Counted from the stretch's first letter, positions 35,320 through 44,702 are shown. The stretch: 64,000 nucleotides of DNA from Cristatella mucedo (GCA_009760855.2 WPIO01000021.1:1-64000); one strand, 5' to 3'. Numbers and translations are program-made. The notes: generated by a model not told the origin, from the letters alone.

Positions 35320-36879
35320 CCTATCAAAGACGCTGGAACGGGTCGCGGCAGACCAGCTGAACTCGTATATCGAAACCTCACAACTTGCTAGTAAGTTCCA
35401 GTCTGGCTTTAGAGCTAATCACTCCACAGAGTCAGCATTGCTTCGGGTATACAACGACCTACTTAGGAATGCAGACATGGGTAGAGTGTCTCTTCTTGTT
35501 TTGCTCGATCTTTCGGCAGCTTTTGATACCATCGATCACAAAGTACTTCTAGAGCGCCTCTCATCTCGCCTGGGCATCACTGGCACTGCTCTGCAGTGTT
35601 TCAGGTCCTATCTCAGTGGGAGACTCCAGAGTGTTGACGTGAATGGACAAAGATCATCTGAAGTACCTCTAAAATATGGAGTACCTCAGGGCTCTGTGCT
35701 AGGTCCGGTCCTTTTCACCGTTTATACTCTCCCTCTCGCTGATGTGATTGCCAAGCACAATCTAGGCTTTCACTTCTATGCGGATGACACTCAGTTGTAC
35801 CTTTGCTTTGATCCCTCCCAGCCTTCGAGCACCTCAAATTCTCTCAACTCACTTGCTGCATGCATTGATGACATCCGATCATGGATGGCAGCAAATTTTC
35901 TAAAACTAAACGATGATAAAACTAACTTACTAGTTATGGGCAAACCTAGTGTTATTCAGAAATTGGAAAGGCTGATTTTCAAAATTGGCTCTGCCAGCAT
36001 ATCTCCAGTTGCATCAGCTCAAAATCTAGGTGTCATATTCCAAAGCGACCTCTCGTTAGACGACCACATCAGCTCCACAGTCAAATCAGCCTATTTTCAG
36101 CTTCATAACATTGCTAAAATTAGGGCTTGTTTAGATAAGGATACCACGTCCAAGTTGGTCCATGCATTCGTGACATCTCGTCTCGACTTCTGCAACTCAC
36201 TGCTTACTGGCCTACCAGCATGTGCGATCAGGCGATTGCAGCTGGTGCAAAACTCTGCAGCTAGGCTTGTCTGTCGTGAGCGTCGCAGTTGCCACATTAC
36301 TCCACTTCTCGCCGACCTGCACTGGTTACCAGTCAAGCAACGGATTGACTTCAAGGTTTTGTCGCTCACTTTTAGGTCTCTTCATTCTATGGCTCCAGCC
36401 TATCTTTCAGAGATACTACCCCATCAGGCAAAGCATCGTACCACTCGCTTTTCGGAATCCAACAGTCTGGAAATACCTCGTACAAACCTTAAATCCAATG
36501 GAGACCGTGCATTTAGCTCGTACGCTCCCACAGCCTGGAACTCCCTCCCGACCTGCATCAGAACATCCCCTGACCTGACCACATTTAAAAGAAACTTAAA
36601 AACATACCTATTTAGGACAGCATTTAGTGGGTCCTTGTGATTCGTCCTCGATGTGCTTATACGTGCTGACACTGTTCATGCTGCCACTAACCACATTTGC
36701 ATGCTGACCCAGTGCATGTAACCCCTAACCGTGTTATTCATTTTCTTTGTTTTTCAAGCATGATTTTAGTTACTATTCTATTGCGTATCACTTTGCAGCA
36801 AATGTAAAGCGCCTAGAAAGAGATTAAGTTCTCTGAGGGCGCTTTATCAAGTGCAAAATAATTATTATTATTATTATTA
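35320..36879 (+). mobile_element. Young 5'-truncated LINE with open RT frame
   Basis: The element begins at CCTATCAAAG within the RT N-terminal region and ends with the perfect hairpin and an (ATT)n tail. The paralogous empty site at 50561-50578 reads GCTGGCTTT|AAACAGTAA, so both ends are known to within 3 bp. The only candidate target duplication is TTT. The RT frame has no stop (see separate entry), consistent with the youngest LINE in the window, and insertion either followed the duplication or was excluded from the copied template. Confidence 0.95.
35321..36640 (+). CDS. LINE reverse transcriptase, 5'-truncated but uninterrupted
   Basis: An open frame of 440 codons including the stop, starting inside the element (LSKTLERV). 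The RT of a CR1/L2-like non-LTR retrotransposon, it would copy element RNA into DNA at a nicked target. Visible motifs: 'LVLLDLSAAFDTIDHKVLLE' (motif A Asp), 'YGVPQGSVLGPVLFTVYTLP' (motif B), '[14 protein letters not shown]' with the catalytic YADD (motif C), 'NLGVIFQSDLS', 'LDFCNSLLTGLPACAIRRLQ', 'DLHWLPVKQRIDFKVLSLTF', and 'FSSYAPTAWNSLP'. It ends 'YLFRTAFSGSL'. The catalytic aspartates are kept. The endonuclease, linker and RT start are missing through 5' truncation, so the copy cannot move on its own. No promoter is visible. Confidence 0.92.
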   Translation, partial: LSKTLERVAADQLNSYIETSQLASKFQSGFRANHSTESALLRVYNDLLRNADMGRVSLLVLLDLSAAFDTIDHKVLLERLSSRLGITGTALQCFRSYLSGRLQSVDVNGQRSSEVPLKYGVPQGSVLGPVLFTVYTLPLADVIAKHNLGFHFYADDTQLYLCFDPSQPSSTSNSLNSLAACIDDIRSWMAANFLKLNDDKTNLLVMGKPSVIQKLERLIFKIGSASISPVASAQNLGVIFQSDLSLDDHISSTVKSAYFQLHNIAKIRACLDKDTTSKLVHAFVTSRLDFCNSLLTGLPACAIRRLQLVQNSAARLVCRERRSCHITPLLADLHWLPVKQRIDFKVLSLTFRSLHSMAPAYLSEILPHQAKHRTTRFSESNSLEIPRTNLKSNGDRAFSSYAPTAWNSLPTCIRTSPDLTTFKRNLKTYLFRTAFSGSL

Positions 36880-37629
36880 TTTAAACAGTAAGTGTAATGC
36901 TTCGTCCGTTGAAGGGCCGTATCTGCGGCAGAAAATCAGCATAAATATGAAGAGCCTTCCCGCAGATTATAGGCTTTACCACGGTATCTTCAGCGTGCTA
37001 TCTTTCCGTCAGTTACGCCATCAGTAGCCTATACGGGTTTTCGTAGATAGAAGTCCGCTGTTTAGAAATGAATTATTTTAAGGATGTTTCTGGCGTCGTA
37101 ACCTTAATTGACTCTTGCTTCAGTATGGTGCTTATGGAAGAAGTCCTTTGCTGGAGCTGGTTCGATAAGTCGACTAAGAGTATACTACTGTCGCCATACT
37201 TGATAACTTTTTTTTTGATAGCACACACCAGGTTCTTCTTTTCAGCTTTGTCCTTTGCCCAAAAATCATTAGGATGCACGGCAGAAAAGATGAAGATTTG
37301 CAAAATTACTGCAAGGACAAATGCGAGCCCAACACTGGTGCAGCCACTGCAAGCTAACCGCTTAAATTGAAAGAGTGATCCACGGAATGCTGAGCACATT
37401 ATGTGGCGTTTACTATGCGTTTTTCCTGCACCAAATAGCGGTGGGGTATCTGAAGCTGGCTCTTAACCCAAATTTTAGCTCTCAAATCAAAGCAACAGAA
37501 CGGCCTGGAGACGGTTCATATCGCAAAAAACTCATCAGTTTTGACACTCATAAGTCAATGTGACACTTCTTCAAGATATGGTGCTTTGGTCGAACGACGA
37601 ATAATAATATCGATTAGAGTGATCATCAA

Positions 37630-37635
37630 TTTATT
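37630..37635 (-). promoter_or_regulatory. Polyadenylation signal of gene 2 (AATAAA)
   Basis: Reverse-strand AATAAA in 'CAATAAATTGATGATCACT', about 42 nt beyond the stop codon. Confidence 0.7.
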
Positions 37636-37676
37636 GTTTGATAGACACTAGAACTTGGCTACGATAAAAAGAATGT

Positions 37677-38776
37677 CTATTTCCAGGATTCCGGCTTAAC
37701 GAGAACAGGCACAGGAACTGCTACTCTCTCGACGACAGGGTACGGCTGGGGGATTCGCTCCACGACAGGAACTGGTACGTTAACCTCCCTGACGACGGGA
37801 TACGGCACGTTGACTTCCCTGACCACAGGATACGGCACATTGACCTCCTTAATGACTGGGTACGGCTCCGGGATTCTCTTGATGACTGGAACAGGAATGC
37901 CCACGACTTCAGCCCTTCCTCTGGCTGCATTGTTATTGTTGTTATTGTTGTTATTGTTGCCGCCAGCATTGTTATTATTATTGTTGTTGTTGTTGTTGCC
38001 TCCGGCATTGTTGTTGTTGTTGTTGTTATTGTTATTGTTATTGGCTTTACCATGTAATCTTTCGCCGTAACCACGACCAGCAATGCCGTGTCCTTCGCCG
38101 TAACCACCGGCGAGCAGTCCTCCGTATGCGAGTCCTTCACGGCGAGCCAGTCCTTCGCCGTAACCCCGTCCGAGAACTTCTCCGTAGCCCAGTCCTTCGC
38201 CATAAGCACCATAGCCTCCCAGATGTCCAAGCCCGAGGTTGCGTCCACCTAACAATCCTCCTACAAAAAAGGAGCGGTTCAATAATAGCCCAAGATTAAG
38301 GCTGGGCAAAACGCCCCTAGTTCTGATGACAGCATTACAGCATTCTCACAGATCTGCCGGTCGTGGTATTGACGCCTACTGCAGTGCTCTTTTTGCGTTA
38401 AATAGGATTAAAGATGCTGCGAGCACACGCTGGCTAAAGCAATAGCAGTGGTCAAATCATCATCGTTAGCCTTAGGGCATGCATCGCCCAAAGCGAGGCG
38501 GTAATAGGCTTAACGTAAGGCTCACGTGGCAGCACCGCAGCTGCGTTAGCATCTCAAAACTCTCTCCCACCTGGGCTCTAGATACGACTCATCTCATCTA
38601 TCTCTATCTCTCTTTGTCACACACTTCGCTCAGAATCTTCTAACATCTCTCTTCATTTCTCTAACGGTCGCTCGTCATTTACTCTACAGTAATGTTTGAT
38701 ATATATACAATGTCTATCTCTTACCGTGAGCAACCATGCAGCTGGCTAGTAGCAAAGCACACTTCATCGTCGTCAT
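37677..38776 (-). CDS. Secreted Gly/Tyr-, Asn- and Pro/Val-rich protein, gene 2 (two exons)
   Basis: Predicted 211-residue secreted protein. Exon 1 is 38776-38725 ('MTTMKCALLLASCMVAH' plus G, donor GTAAGAG). The intron is 464 bp. Exon 2 is 38260-37677 (acceptor TTTTTTGTAG). Residues 1-17 form a short signal peptide. Residues 19-88 form a Gly/Tyr/Glu domain ('GGYGAYGEGLGYGEVLGRGY'). Residues 91-128 are Asn runs of 12, 10 and 10 split by AGG. Residues 131-138 are RGRAEVVG. Residues 139-205 are proline/valine repeats ('IKEVNVPYPVVREVNVPYPV', 'ERIPQPYPVVERVAVPVPV'). The tail is KPESWK. The Asn runs mix AAC and AAT codons, so they are not a simple microsatellite. The only Cys residues are in the signal peptide, so no disulfides are expected. 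Likely extracellular matrix, cuticle, shell, cement or egg-case material, but that is inference. The predicted protein equals gene 3 except for one Asn. Confidence 0.87.
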
Positions 38777-38829
38777 ATTGCTTTGAACTACCTGCAGTAA
38801 GCTGATGATTATTGCATGCACTACAGCTC

Positions 38830-38945
38830 CTTTTATACTACTCCTCTGGGAGCATGCCTGGGACTCGTGTCCAATGAATGTCAGAAAGGCCGCCAACGCG
38901 ATTACATAGGCAGGTACTAATTGCCAATCCAGAATTACTGCCAAT
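38830..38945 (-). promoter_or_regulatory. Core promoter of gene 2: TATA and paired CCAAT boxes
   Basis: TATAAAAG on the reverse strand (38837-38830) lies 54 nt upstream of the ATG in the context 'AGTATAAAAGGAGCTG'. CCAAT pentamers on the plus strand at 38924-38928 and 38941-38945. The same elements and spacing occur upstream of gene 1, whose flank has otherwise diverged, which supports function. Confidence 0.72.
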
Positions 38946-39218
38946 AGCATTCCATCGAAACCATGGTTTTTCGTGCTCGCTTGGCGTCGTTTTTGGGCTG
39001 TGTGACGACATGCAGTCTTAACTTTCATGTCCTTAATTATTCTGACCGACCAGCCTCTCGCATGATCACTGCTGCTGCCCAGGTTTACTGTCATTCAAGG
39101 CAGTTCCTAGCAACCCCAATCGATGCCATAGGTTAATGCTACTGCGTCATTGATGAGCTTTAATATTCTCAGCTGTTTCCTGCGTTTCTGCTAACTTGCA
39201 AAGCACCTACCTGGCTAA

Positions 39219-40021
39219 AAAGGGTACGGACATTTCCCGCTGGACATTCCTACCCCACCCGATATTTCCTCACTGGGGTAGGGCATTTCCTCCCCCACCG
39301 TATGGAAATGCCCTGATATAATATGTCTTGTTTACATATCTTGTAAGAATCTTATATAGTATATAACGTATAACATATTCCTACATTGTAGTCAGTAGAA
39401 ATGTGGTCGCTGCGGCGCATTTTCGGCAGACCACAGAGTGCAAGGTCAAAGCTCTGGCCCGGGCGGTCAGCAGCAGACGCTTTCGGCAGCAGTTGCGAGC
39501 GCGTAGCAGTATCATCGGCCGCCAACGCCGACGCCGCCGCTGAAGCCACAGCCGCAATTCCCTCACGACATCGGCACTGCAGGCTACCGCCCGTCTACAG
39601 TTCACCGCAGCCGCTGCTGCAGTCGTTGCTGCACCGGGCGTCGCGCGTCGACTGCGGTAAATTTCTCGCTCTATTGAAAAAAATAAACTCTATATAAGCG
39701 GCGACTCGATAGCATGACAGACGGAGGCAATACGGCCAGTGCGACCAGAGCGGTGTTGGTGGCAGCGTCGGCGGCTTGTACTGAGTTGGTTTTCTTTCAA
39801 TATAGAGTGAACTTCATTTGATCACGTCTATATATATATATTTATATATATATGTGTGTGTGTGTATTTATTTATATTTATTTTTTGTTTATTTATTTAT
39901 ATTTATATATGTATTCTAACTATACATTAATCAACATCGGGGGTAAATATCCTACACCGGGGTGTGAAAAGTCCAGGGGAAATGTCCTAGGGTCTACAAG
40001 GGGGGGAAATGTCCTACAACC
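39219..40021. mobile_element. Foldback/TIR DNA element, left copy
   Basis: The left end carries GGGTACGGACATTTCCCG and repeated (G)GACATTTCC-type subterminal motifs. The right end carries 'GGGGAAATGTCCTAGGG' and 'GGGGGGAAATGTCC', the reverse complement. A GC-rich core (about 39.40-39.66 kb) is followed by a TATA/TTTA-rich stretch with a short (TG)n. No transposase is visible. The left half is the same as the element at 52.9 kb but the right half differs, so the recent duplication ends inside it. Exact termini are uncertain. Confidence 0.6.
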
Positions 40022-40536
40022 TTTTGAATATCTTAATTAGTCAATAGAATGTTTCTTAATAGATTACACCACTACGTCCATGTGATGCGTTAATCGTGAC
40101 ATCGTCAAACTTCACCGTTGACTAAATTCCATAGCTATGTTGTGGTCAGCAAGACTCACAAGAAGTAATAAAGGAGCGACGTCAGCGGAGCAACTCAGGG
40201 ATAGCATAATCGAGAGCGAGGGCGAGACTGGCGAGCATAGCAATCACTAAGATTGATAGATTTCAACGTTATTATCGTTGGGATCTCCTCGCTTAAATTA
40301 AGCCTAGCCCCGATCGTTTCATTCAGTCGTTTATTCCTATATCGAAATAAACAGTGTTGAATTCAGACCATAGATCTTGTAGGGCTAAGGCGGCGAAATT
40401 ATCGTCAGTGTAGCTGCACAGAGTATTGTTGTTATACGGAGGATAGCTGTTTCTGTGGAGTGCTGCAGTTTTGCAGTGATTCCTTCCTGCCCTCAAGAGC
40501 GTGGAATTCTCAAAAACTCGCATGCTGCATACCGAT

Positions 40537-41497
40537 GACATCTGCACATGGCAGCAGACTTTTTTAAATTGAATGATGATACAATCAATTTACTTGTTAA
40601 TGAGAAAACCAAGTGTGATCCATGAATAGGAGAATATAATGCTCAAAATTGGGTGTGTCAGCATATTTTCTGTTAAATCCGCACAAAATCTAGGTGTACT
40701 GTTCCAACGTGACCTTTCATTTGACGAAGACATCTGCTCCATAGACAATTCTGCCTACTTTCAGCTGCATAACATTTCTAAAATGTGGGCTTGCACACAC
40801 ACGGATACTGCATCTAATAGTGTCCTTGCATTTGTGACATAGCGTCTCGACTTTTGTAACTCACCGCTTGCAGGTCTACCAGCCTAATCCATCACCCACT
40901 CACAGTTGGTGCACAAATTTGAAGCTAGGCATGTCTGCCTTGAGCTTCGTAGTCACCATATTATACCACTTCTCGCCGACATGGACTGGCTCTAAGTCAA
41001 GCAGCACATCTACTTCAATATTCTGTCAGTCACTTTTAGGTTTCTTTATACGTTTTCGGTTTCAGCATACCTATCAAATCTACTCCCTTACTAAGCTAAG
41101 CATCATACCACTCACTTTTCTGAATCTAATCGAATAGCTAGCCATACCTCCTAACAATCTCAGATTGTTTGGTGACGGCACCTTTAGTTCGTATGCTCCC
41201 AAGCTGGTGTCAGGACATTCCCAAACTCACGAAAATTTAAAATTTGCTAAAGACCCGGTTATTTATCACACCGGTTAGAGGTTTTATTGGATTAGCCCTT
41301 TCGTGTTTATGCATGCTGCCACTAACCATATTTGCATGCTGACCCTGTGCATTTCAACTCTAACCATGCTATGCTTGTTGCCATTGAGCATGCTACCACT
41401 AATATTTTGACCGAGATTCCAATGCAGCAAACTTAAAGTGCCTGTCGACGTTGTCTGAGGGCGCTATGCAAGAGTTTTATTTATTTTATTATTACTT
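40537..41497 (+). mobile_element. Decayed LINE fragment, RT middle to 3' end
   Basis: It begins at the D-D-I-R-x-W-M-A-A-x-F segment ('GATGACATCTGCACATGGCA') and continues through 'GCACAAAATCTAGGTGTACT', 'GACATAGCGTCTCGACTTTT', 'CACTTCTCGCCGACATGGAC', the ORF2 end and 3' UTR, to a degraded hairpin (GAGGGCGCTATG) and TTTAT-rich tail. There are many stops. The 5' two thirds is duplicated at 58.01 kb. Confidence 0.75.
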
Positions 41498-41729
41498 AAC
41501 CTCCACTGAATCAGGGAGATATTTTGCAAGGTCCCTTGTAGTAGTCTAATATCAGTCTAACAAAGGCCAATTTGGAGGACTTGGGTACAGCCCTTTTTAA
41601 AGTGAAGCATCAAAAGTCTTGGTAACAGCTATACTAAGTTTGTCTGCTAGGGAAGGCCACGAAGACGGTAGTATAGGGTCTTTATTAGTGCTGTTTTACT
41701 AGACCTCATAAAGGTTGCTACTTGCCATG

Positions 41730-42128
41730 AAGAAGAAACCTCGAAAGATCTCTTAAGGAAGGTCACAGGTTTCGATTCAACGATTGCTTTAGTCGGGGGC
41801 TTTATTAAATCACGAATGAGCACATTCTTTCAGTGAAAATGTTTGAAAACTTGTCGGCCGAGTCCATCATATCAGGTAAGTAAGATTTATCAGAATATAC
41901 CAGCAAGTCGTTTACCATCTGATAAATCTGTTTAGGGTGTGAGTGGCAGGACTTCAGTTTTCGAGTGAAAAAAAAATCCTCGCTTTACTAAGCTTCCGGT
42001 TGGTAAATCGAAGTAATTTTTTTAGACTGGCTAGATCACCATGGTAATCAGACTTCTTAAAGTGGCATTCAAGCATGGGCTCAACATAGCTTATCTTTTG
42101 AAGCTTTTTCGTAAATTCTAAAGAATTC
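41730..42128 (-). mobile_element. LINE endonuclease-RT linker fragment, opposite strand
   Basis: The reverse strand encodes, with frame breaks, a linker of a related LINE: an L-x-x-x-N-R-K-L-S-K-A-R segment, a Q-x-V-N-D-L-L-V-Y-S-D-K-S segment and an 'SADKFSDIFTERM'-like segment. These match the usual layout 'K-x-x-x-x-x-x-x-L-L ... L-P ... A-x-x-F-x-x-F-F-x-x-K-I'. It meets the plus-strand LINE fragment head to head at 42.13 kb; the same arrangement is seen at 58.64-59.05 kb. Confidence 0.55.
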
Positions 42129-42975
42129 AAACGAATCTAGGTGTGATTTTTCAAAGTGATCTTTCGTTAGACGACAACATTAGCTCCACAGTCAAGTGCC
42201 TACTTTCAGCTACATAACATTGCTAAAATTTGGGTTTGTTTAGATAAGGATACTATATCTAAGTTGGTCCGTGCATTCGTGACATCCTACCTTGACTTCT
42301 GTAACTCAGGCCTTGCGGGCCTACCGGCATGTGAGATCAGGTGCTTACAGCTGGTGCAAAACTCGGCAGCTAGAAATATCTGTCGTGAGCGTCACAGTTG
42401 CCACCTCAACCACTTCTCGCCGACCTGCACTGGCTACCAGTCAAGCAACGGATTGACTTTAAAGTTTTGTCTCTCACTTTTAGATCACATCATTCTTTGG
42501 CTCCAGCCTGTCAATCAGATGTACTTCCCCACCAGGCCAAGCATCGTACTACACGCTTTTCAGAATCCAACAGTTTACCGATACCTCGCACAAATCTCAA
42601 ATCTTTTGGAGACCATGCATTTAGTTCGTATGCTCCTAAAGCTTGGAACTCACTCCCGACTTGTGTCACAGCATCTAGTAACTTTTCCACATTTAAAAAG
42701 AACTTTAAAACGGACCTATTTAGGACAGCGTTTAGTGGGTCCCTGTGATTTTTACTGTATGTGCTTATGCGTGCTGGCACTGCTATTGCTGTCACTAACC
42801 ACACTTGCATGCTGACCCTGAACATGTTACCCCTAACCATGTTATTCAAGTTGTTTATCAAGCAGGATACCACCCACTATTGAATCGCGTTTGCTTTGCA
42901 GCAACTGTAAAGCACCTAGAAAAAGATAAGAGTTTTTCTGAGAGCCTTTCATCAAGCATATTATTATTATTACTA
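42129..42975 (+). mobile_element. LINE fragment, RT C-terminus to 3' end
   Basis: 'AATCTAGGTGTGATTTTTCA' (N-L-G-V-I-F), 'CTACATAACATTGCTAAAAT', 'GCACTGGCTACCAGTCAAGC', 'CTTGGAACTCACTCCCGACT', the ORF2 stop, UTR and hairpin with a TATTATTATTATTA tail. The frame is broken by small deletions, for example one base near 42.2 kb, and by other changes. Duplicated at 59.05 kb. Confidence 0.8.
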
Positions 42976-43834
42976 TGAATCTGTATGCGGCCAGACTGTA
43001 CGGCTGCCTGGTCATCAAGGGCAATCCTAAGAGTAATTTGCACTGCATCCTTAAGGGGAATGGATGTGGTCCGTCGGGTCTGGTGCTTGCTAATCCCTAA
43101 GACCTATTTCGCGTATACGTTACAAAGTTTTTTCCTATTCAGTGCTTTTTAAGTTGCTGGACACAAAATGAGTTGCCCTACACGTACAAGGTAGCAGGAA
43201 ACTAAACTATACAGAGCAAAGGTCCGCTACGATCAGCAAGTGTCGCCTTCCATGCTTTTTAAAAATCTTGAGAACGTACTTTTTCTTCTCATGAAGTTAG
43301 CAGGTATTTGTGGTTTTGGTCTTCTGTCGTTCGAGATGGTATAATTTATTACAGGCGGATCCAGTCGGGTCTGTGCTCGACATGTCAAAAACATTCTGGG
43401 TCATTTTCAATATTTTAAAAGTGAAGAAAACTTAATTGCCACATAGCTTGCGTATTCACGGTGAAAATTACATTGACTTTGATCACCGAAGGCCAGGTAA
43501 GTTGCATCAGATTTCTTCTCCAGGGAGGGCTTTACTGAACACTTTTTAAGCAAAGTCGTTACGATGACTAGCATGCTGGTGAACCCTCATACTCCAAAGA
43601 TACTGAGCGCTGGAAACCATTGATTTTCTGTCTTCACAGTCAAAATATAGGTTGTTATTATTTATTATTTATATATTTTTTTCCTTTGATCTAGACTTTC
43701 GTGTTCTATTTCGGCTTTCCAGATTGTCTCAAAATGCACAACAGTGTCAAATGACTGCGATGGTGCCAGCGTCAGTCTGCCAAAGAAATGTAATGTACCT
43801 ACCTTCATTTGCTGCAAGCTCCAACATCGATATG

Positions 43835-44010
43835 GTGAGCCGTGATGGCACACTAGTTAAGGCGGTTGCTTTTCACGACCACAGTCCCGATGTCGTGGGT
43901 TCATATCACTCCGTGGCTATTCTTTATCGAAGCTGATAGCGGTGGCGGTAGCAGTATTGACTCTTCTATTGCTGTACAAAAGAGGCTGTTTAATCAGCTT
44001 GAATTTTAAA
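43835..44010 (+). mobile_element. tRNA-like SINE, copy 5 (best preserved head)
   Basis: 'GTGAGCCGTGATGGCACACT' followed by AGTTAAGGCGG (A-box-like), 'TTGCTTTTCACGACCACAGT' (anticodon-arm-like), 'GTCGTGGGTTCATATCAC' (B-box-like), body 'GCTGATAGCGGTGGCGGTAG', end 'GTACAAAAGAGGCTGTTTAA'. A match to the tRNA-Glu type is inferred from the CTTTTCAC loop. Confidence 0.7.
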
Positions 44011-44702
44011 TTTTGTTTATTTTTGTTTTTAGCGATTACAGGGGCATATAGCAATTGCTCCGCAAGATCTTTTCCAAATTCGCCTAACCTACTGATTTTA
44101 GTAGGTTTAAATCTTCCTGGAATACATAGGCCTTGATGACACGAGCACTTTCTAGGATTTGATAGGCTTTGAATTAGTTTGGAATAATACGAGTAAGGTT
44201 ACGGCTTGTTATTGGCTTTCAACAAGCGAAAGGCTTACCGGCTCAATCCAAAGTAAGAGCAGTGCTGATGAATTTCCGACAACTTTTTTGACCAACGTTG
44301 CAAGCCACTAATAAGGCTAAATTGGCTAGCCTCCATAATTAATGCCAAGTGGATGGTCATTTATCATACATTTTCGCAAGATGATAAGTGCAGACAAACG
44401 TACAGCAAGTTTACCTCAGTTGCCTCTGTATTTGCCTCTGAGACCAACGTATAAGTTTCCAAAAACGTTTCATAGAAGACATAACCTCGAAAAGAGTTTA
44501 TTATTACTTGCTTCGTTAGGACTCAAAGATTACGAAAAAGGAAAGTTGGTTTACGCTTGCATGTGGCGGTATTAAGATGTGGATTTTCTAACTACATGAC
44601 GCGAAATAAAACTAGATGAAAAAGTGTAACTAGTGAAGATTAACTGAAGAGCACAGTCATAAACAAAAATACTATCCTTGTAAATTTATTTCCATGCAAT
44701 CA

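Larger units (their letters stand above)
34020..39550. repeat. Recent segmental duplication, left copy (gene 2 block)
   Basis: From about 34.02 kb this is almost identical to 49.27-53.23 kb, including gene 2, its promoter and 3' flank. The main difference is the 1.56-kb LINE at 35320-36879, absent from the right copy. Otherwise only scattered substitutions and short indels are seen by eye, for example a short indel near 37.41 kb and one Asn codon near 38.03 kb. Similarity ends inside the foldback element near 39.55 kb. Confidence 0.95.
40310..43235. repeat. Segmental duplication, left copy (partner 57787-60342)
   Basis: It starts with 'CCGATCGTTTCATTCAGTCG' and ends with 'GGTCCGCTACGATCAGCA', both shared with 57.79 and 60.34 kb. 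It holds two LINE fragments in opposite orientation and spacer sequence. The partner lacks about 570 bp corresponding to 41.12-41.69 kb and carries a nested LINE this copy lacks. Its right edge abuts copy C of the old duplication at 43.24 kb. Confidence 0.88.

Noticed and set aside
36103-36369. Reverse-strand and shifted frames over the LINE RT (also at 55580-55846)
   Set aside because: Shadows of the RT frame. They recur in both LINE copies only because the DNA is similar.
38714-39094. 126-codon single-exon reverse protein upstream of gene 2 (also 52395-52775)
   Set aside because: Only its last 17 codons are exon 1. The rest is promoter and 5' UTR, with TATA and CCAAT boxes inside, and it ends by reading into the GT donor.
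39401-39697. Ala/Arg-rich frames in the foldback core (also 53062-53348)
   Set aside because: GC-rich inverted repeats leave several frames open on both strands. No conserved protein and no transposase motif.
43835-43910. Possible functional tRNA gene
   Set aside because: A-box-like and B-box-like motifs are present, but acceptor-stem pairing and a clean B box are missing and six similar copies share a non-tRNA body, so it is a SINE.
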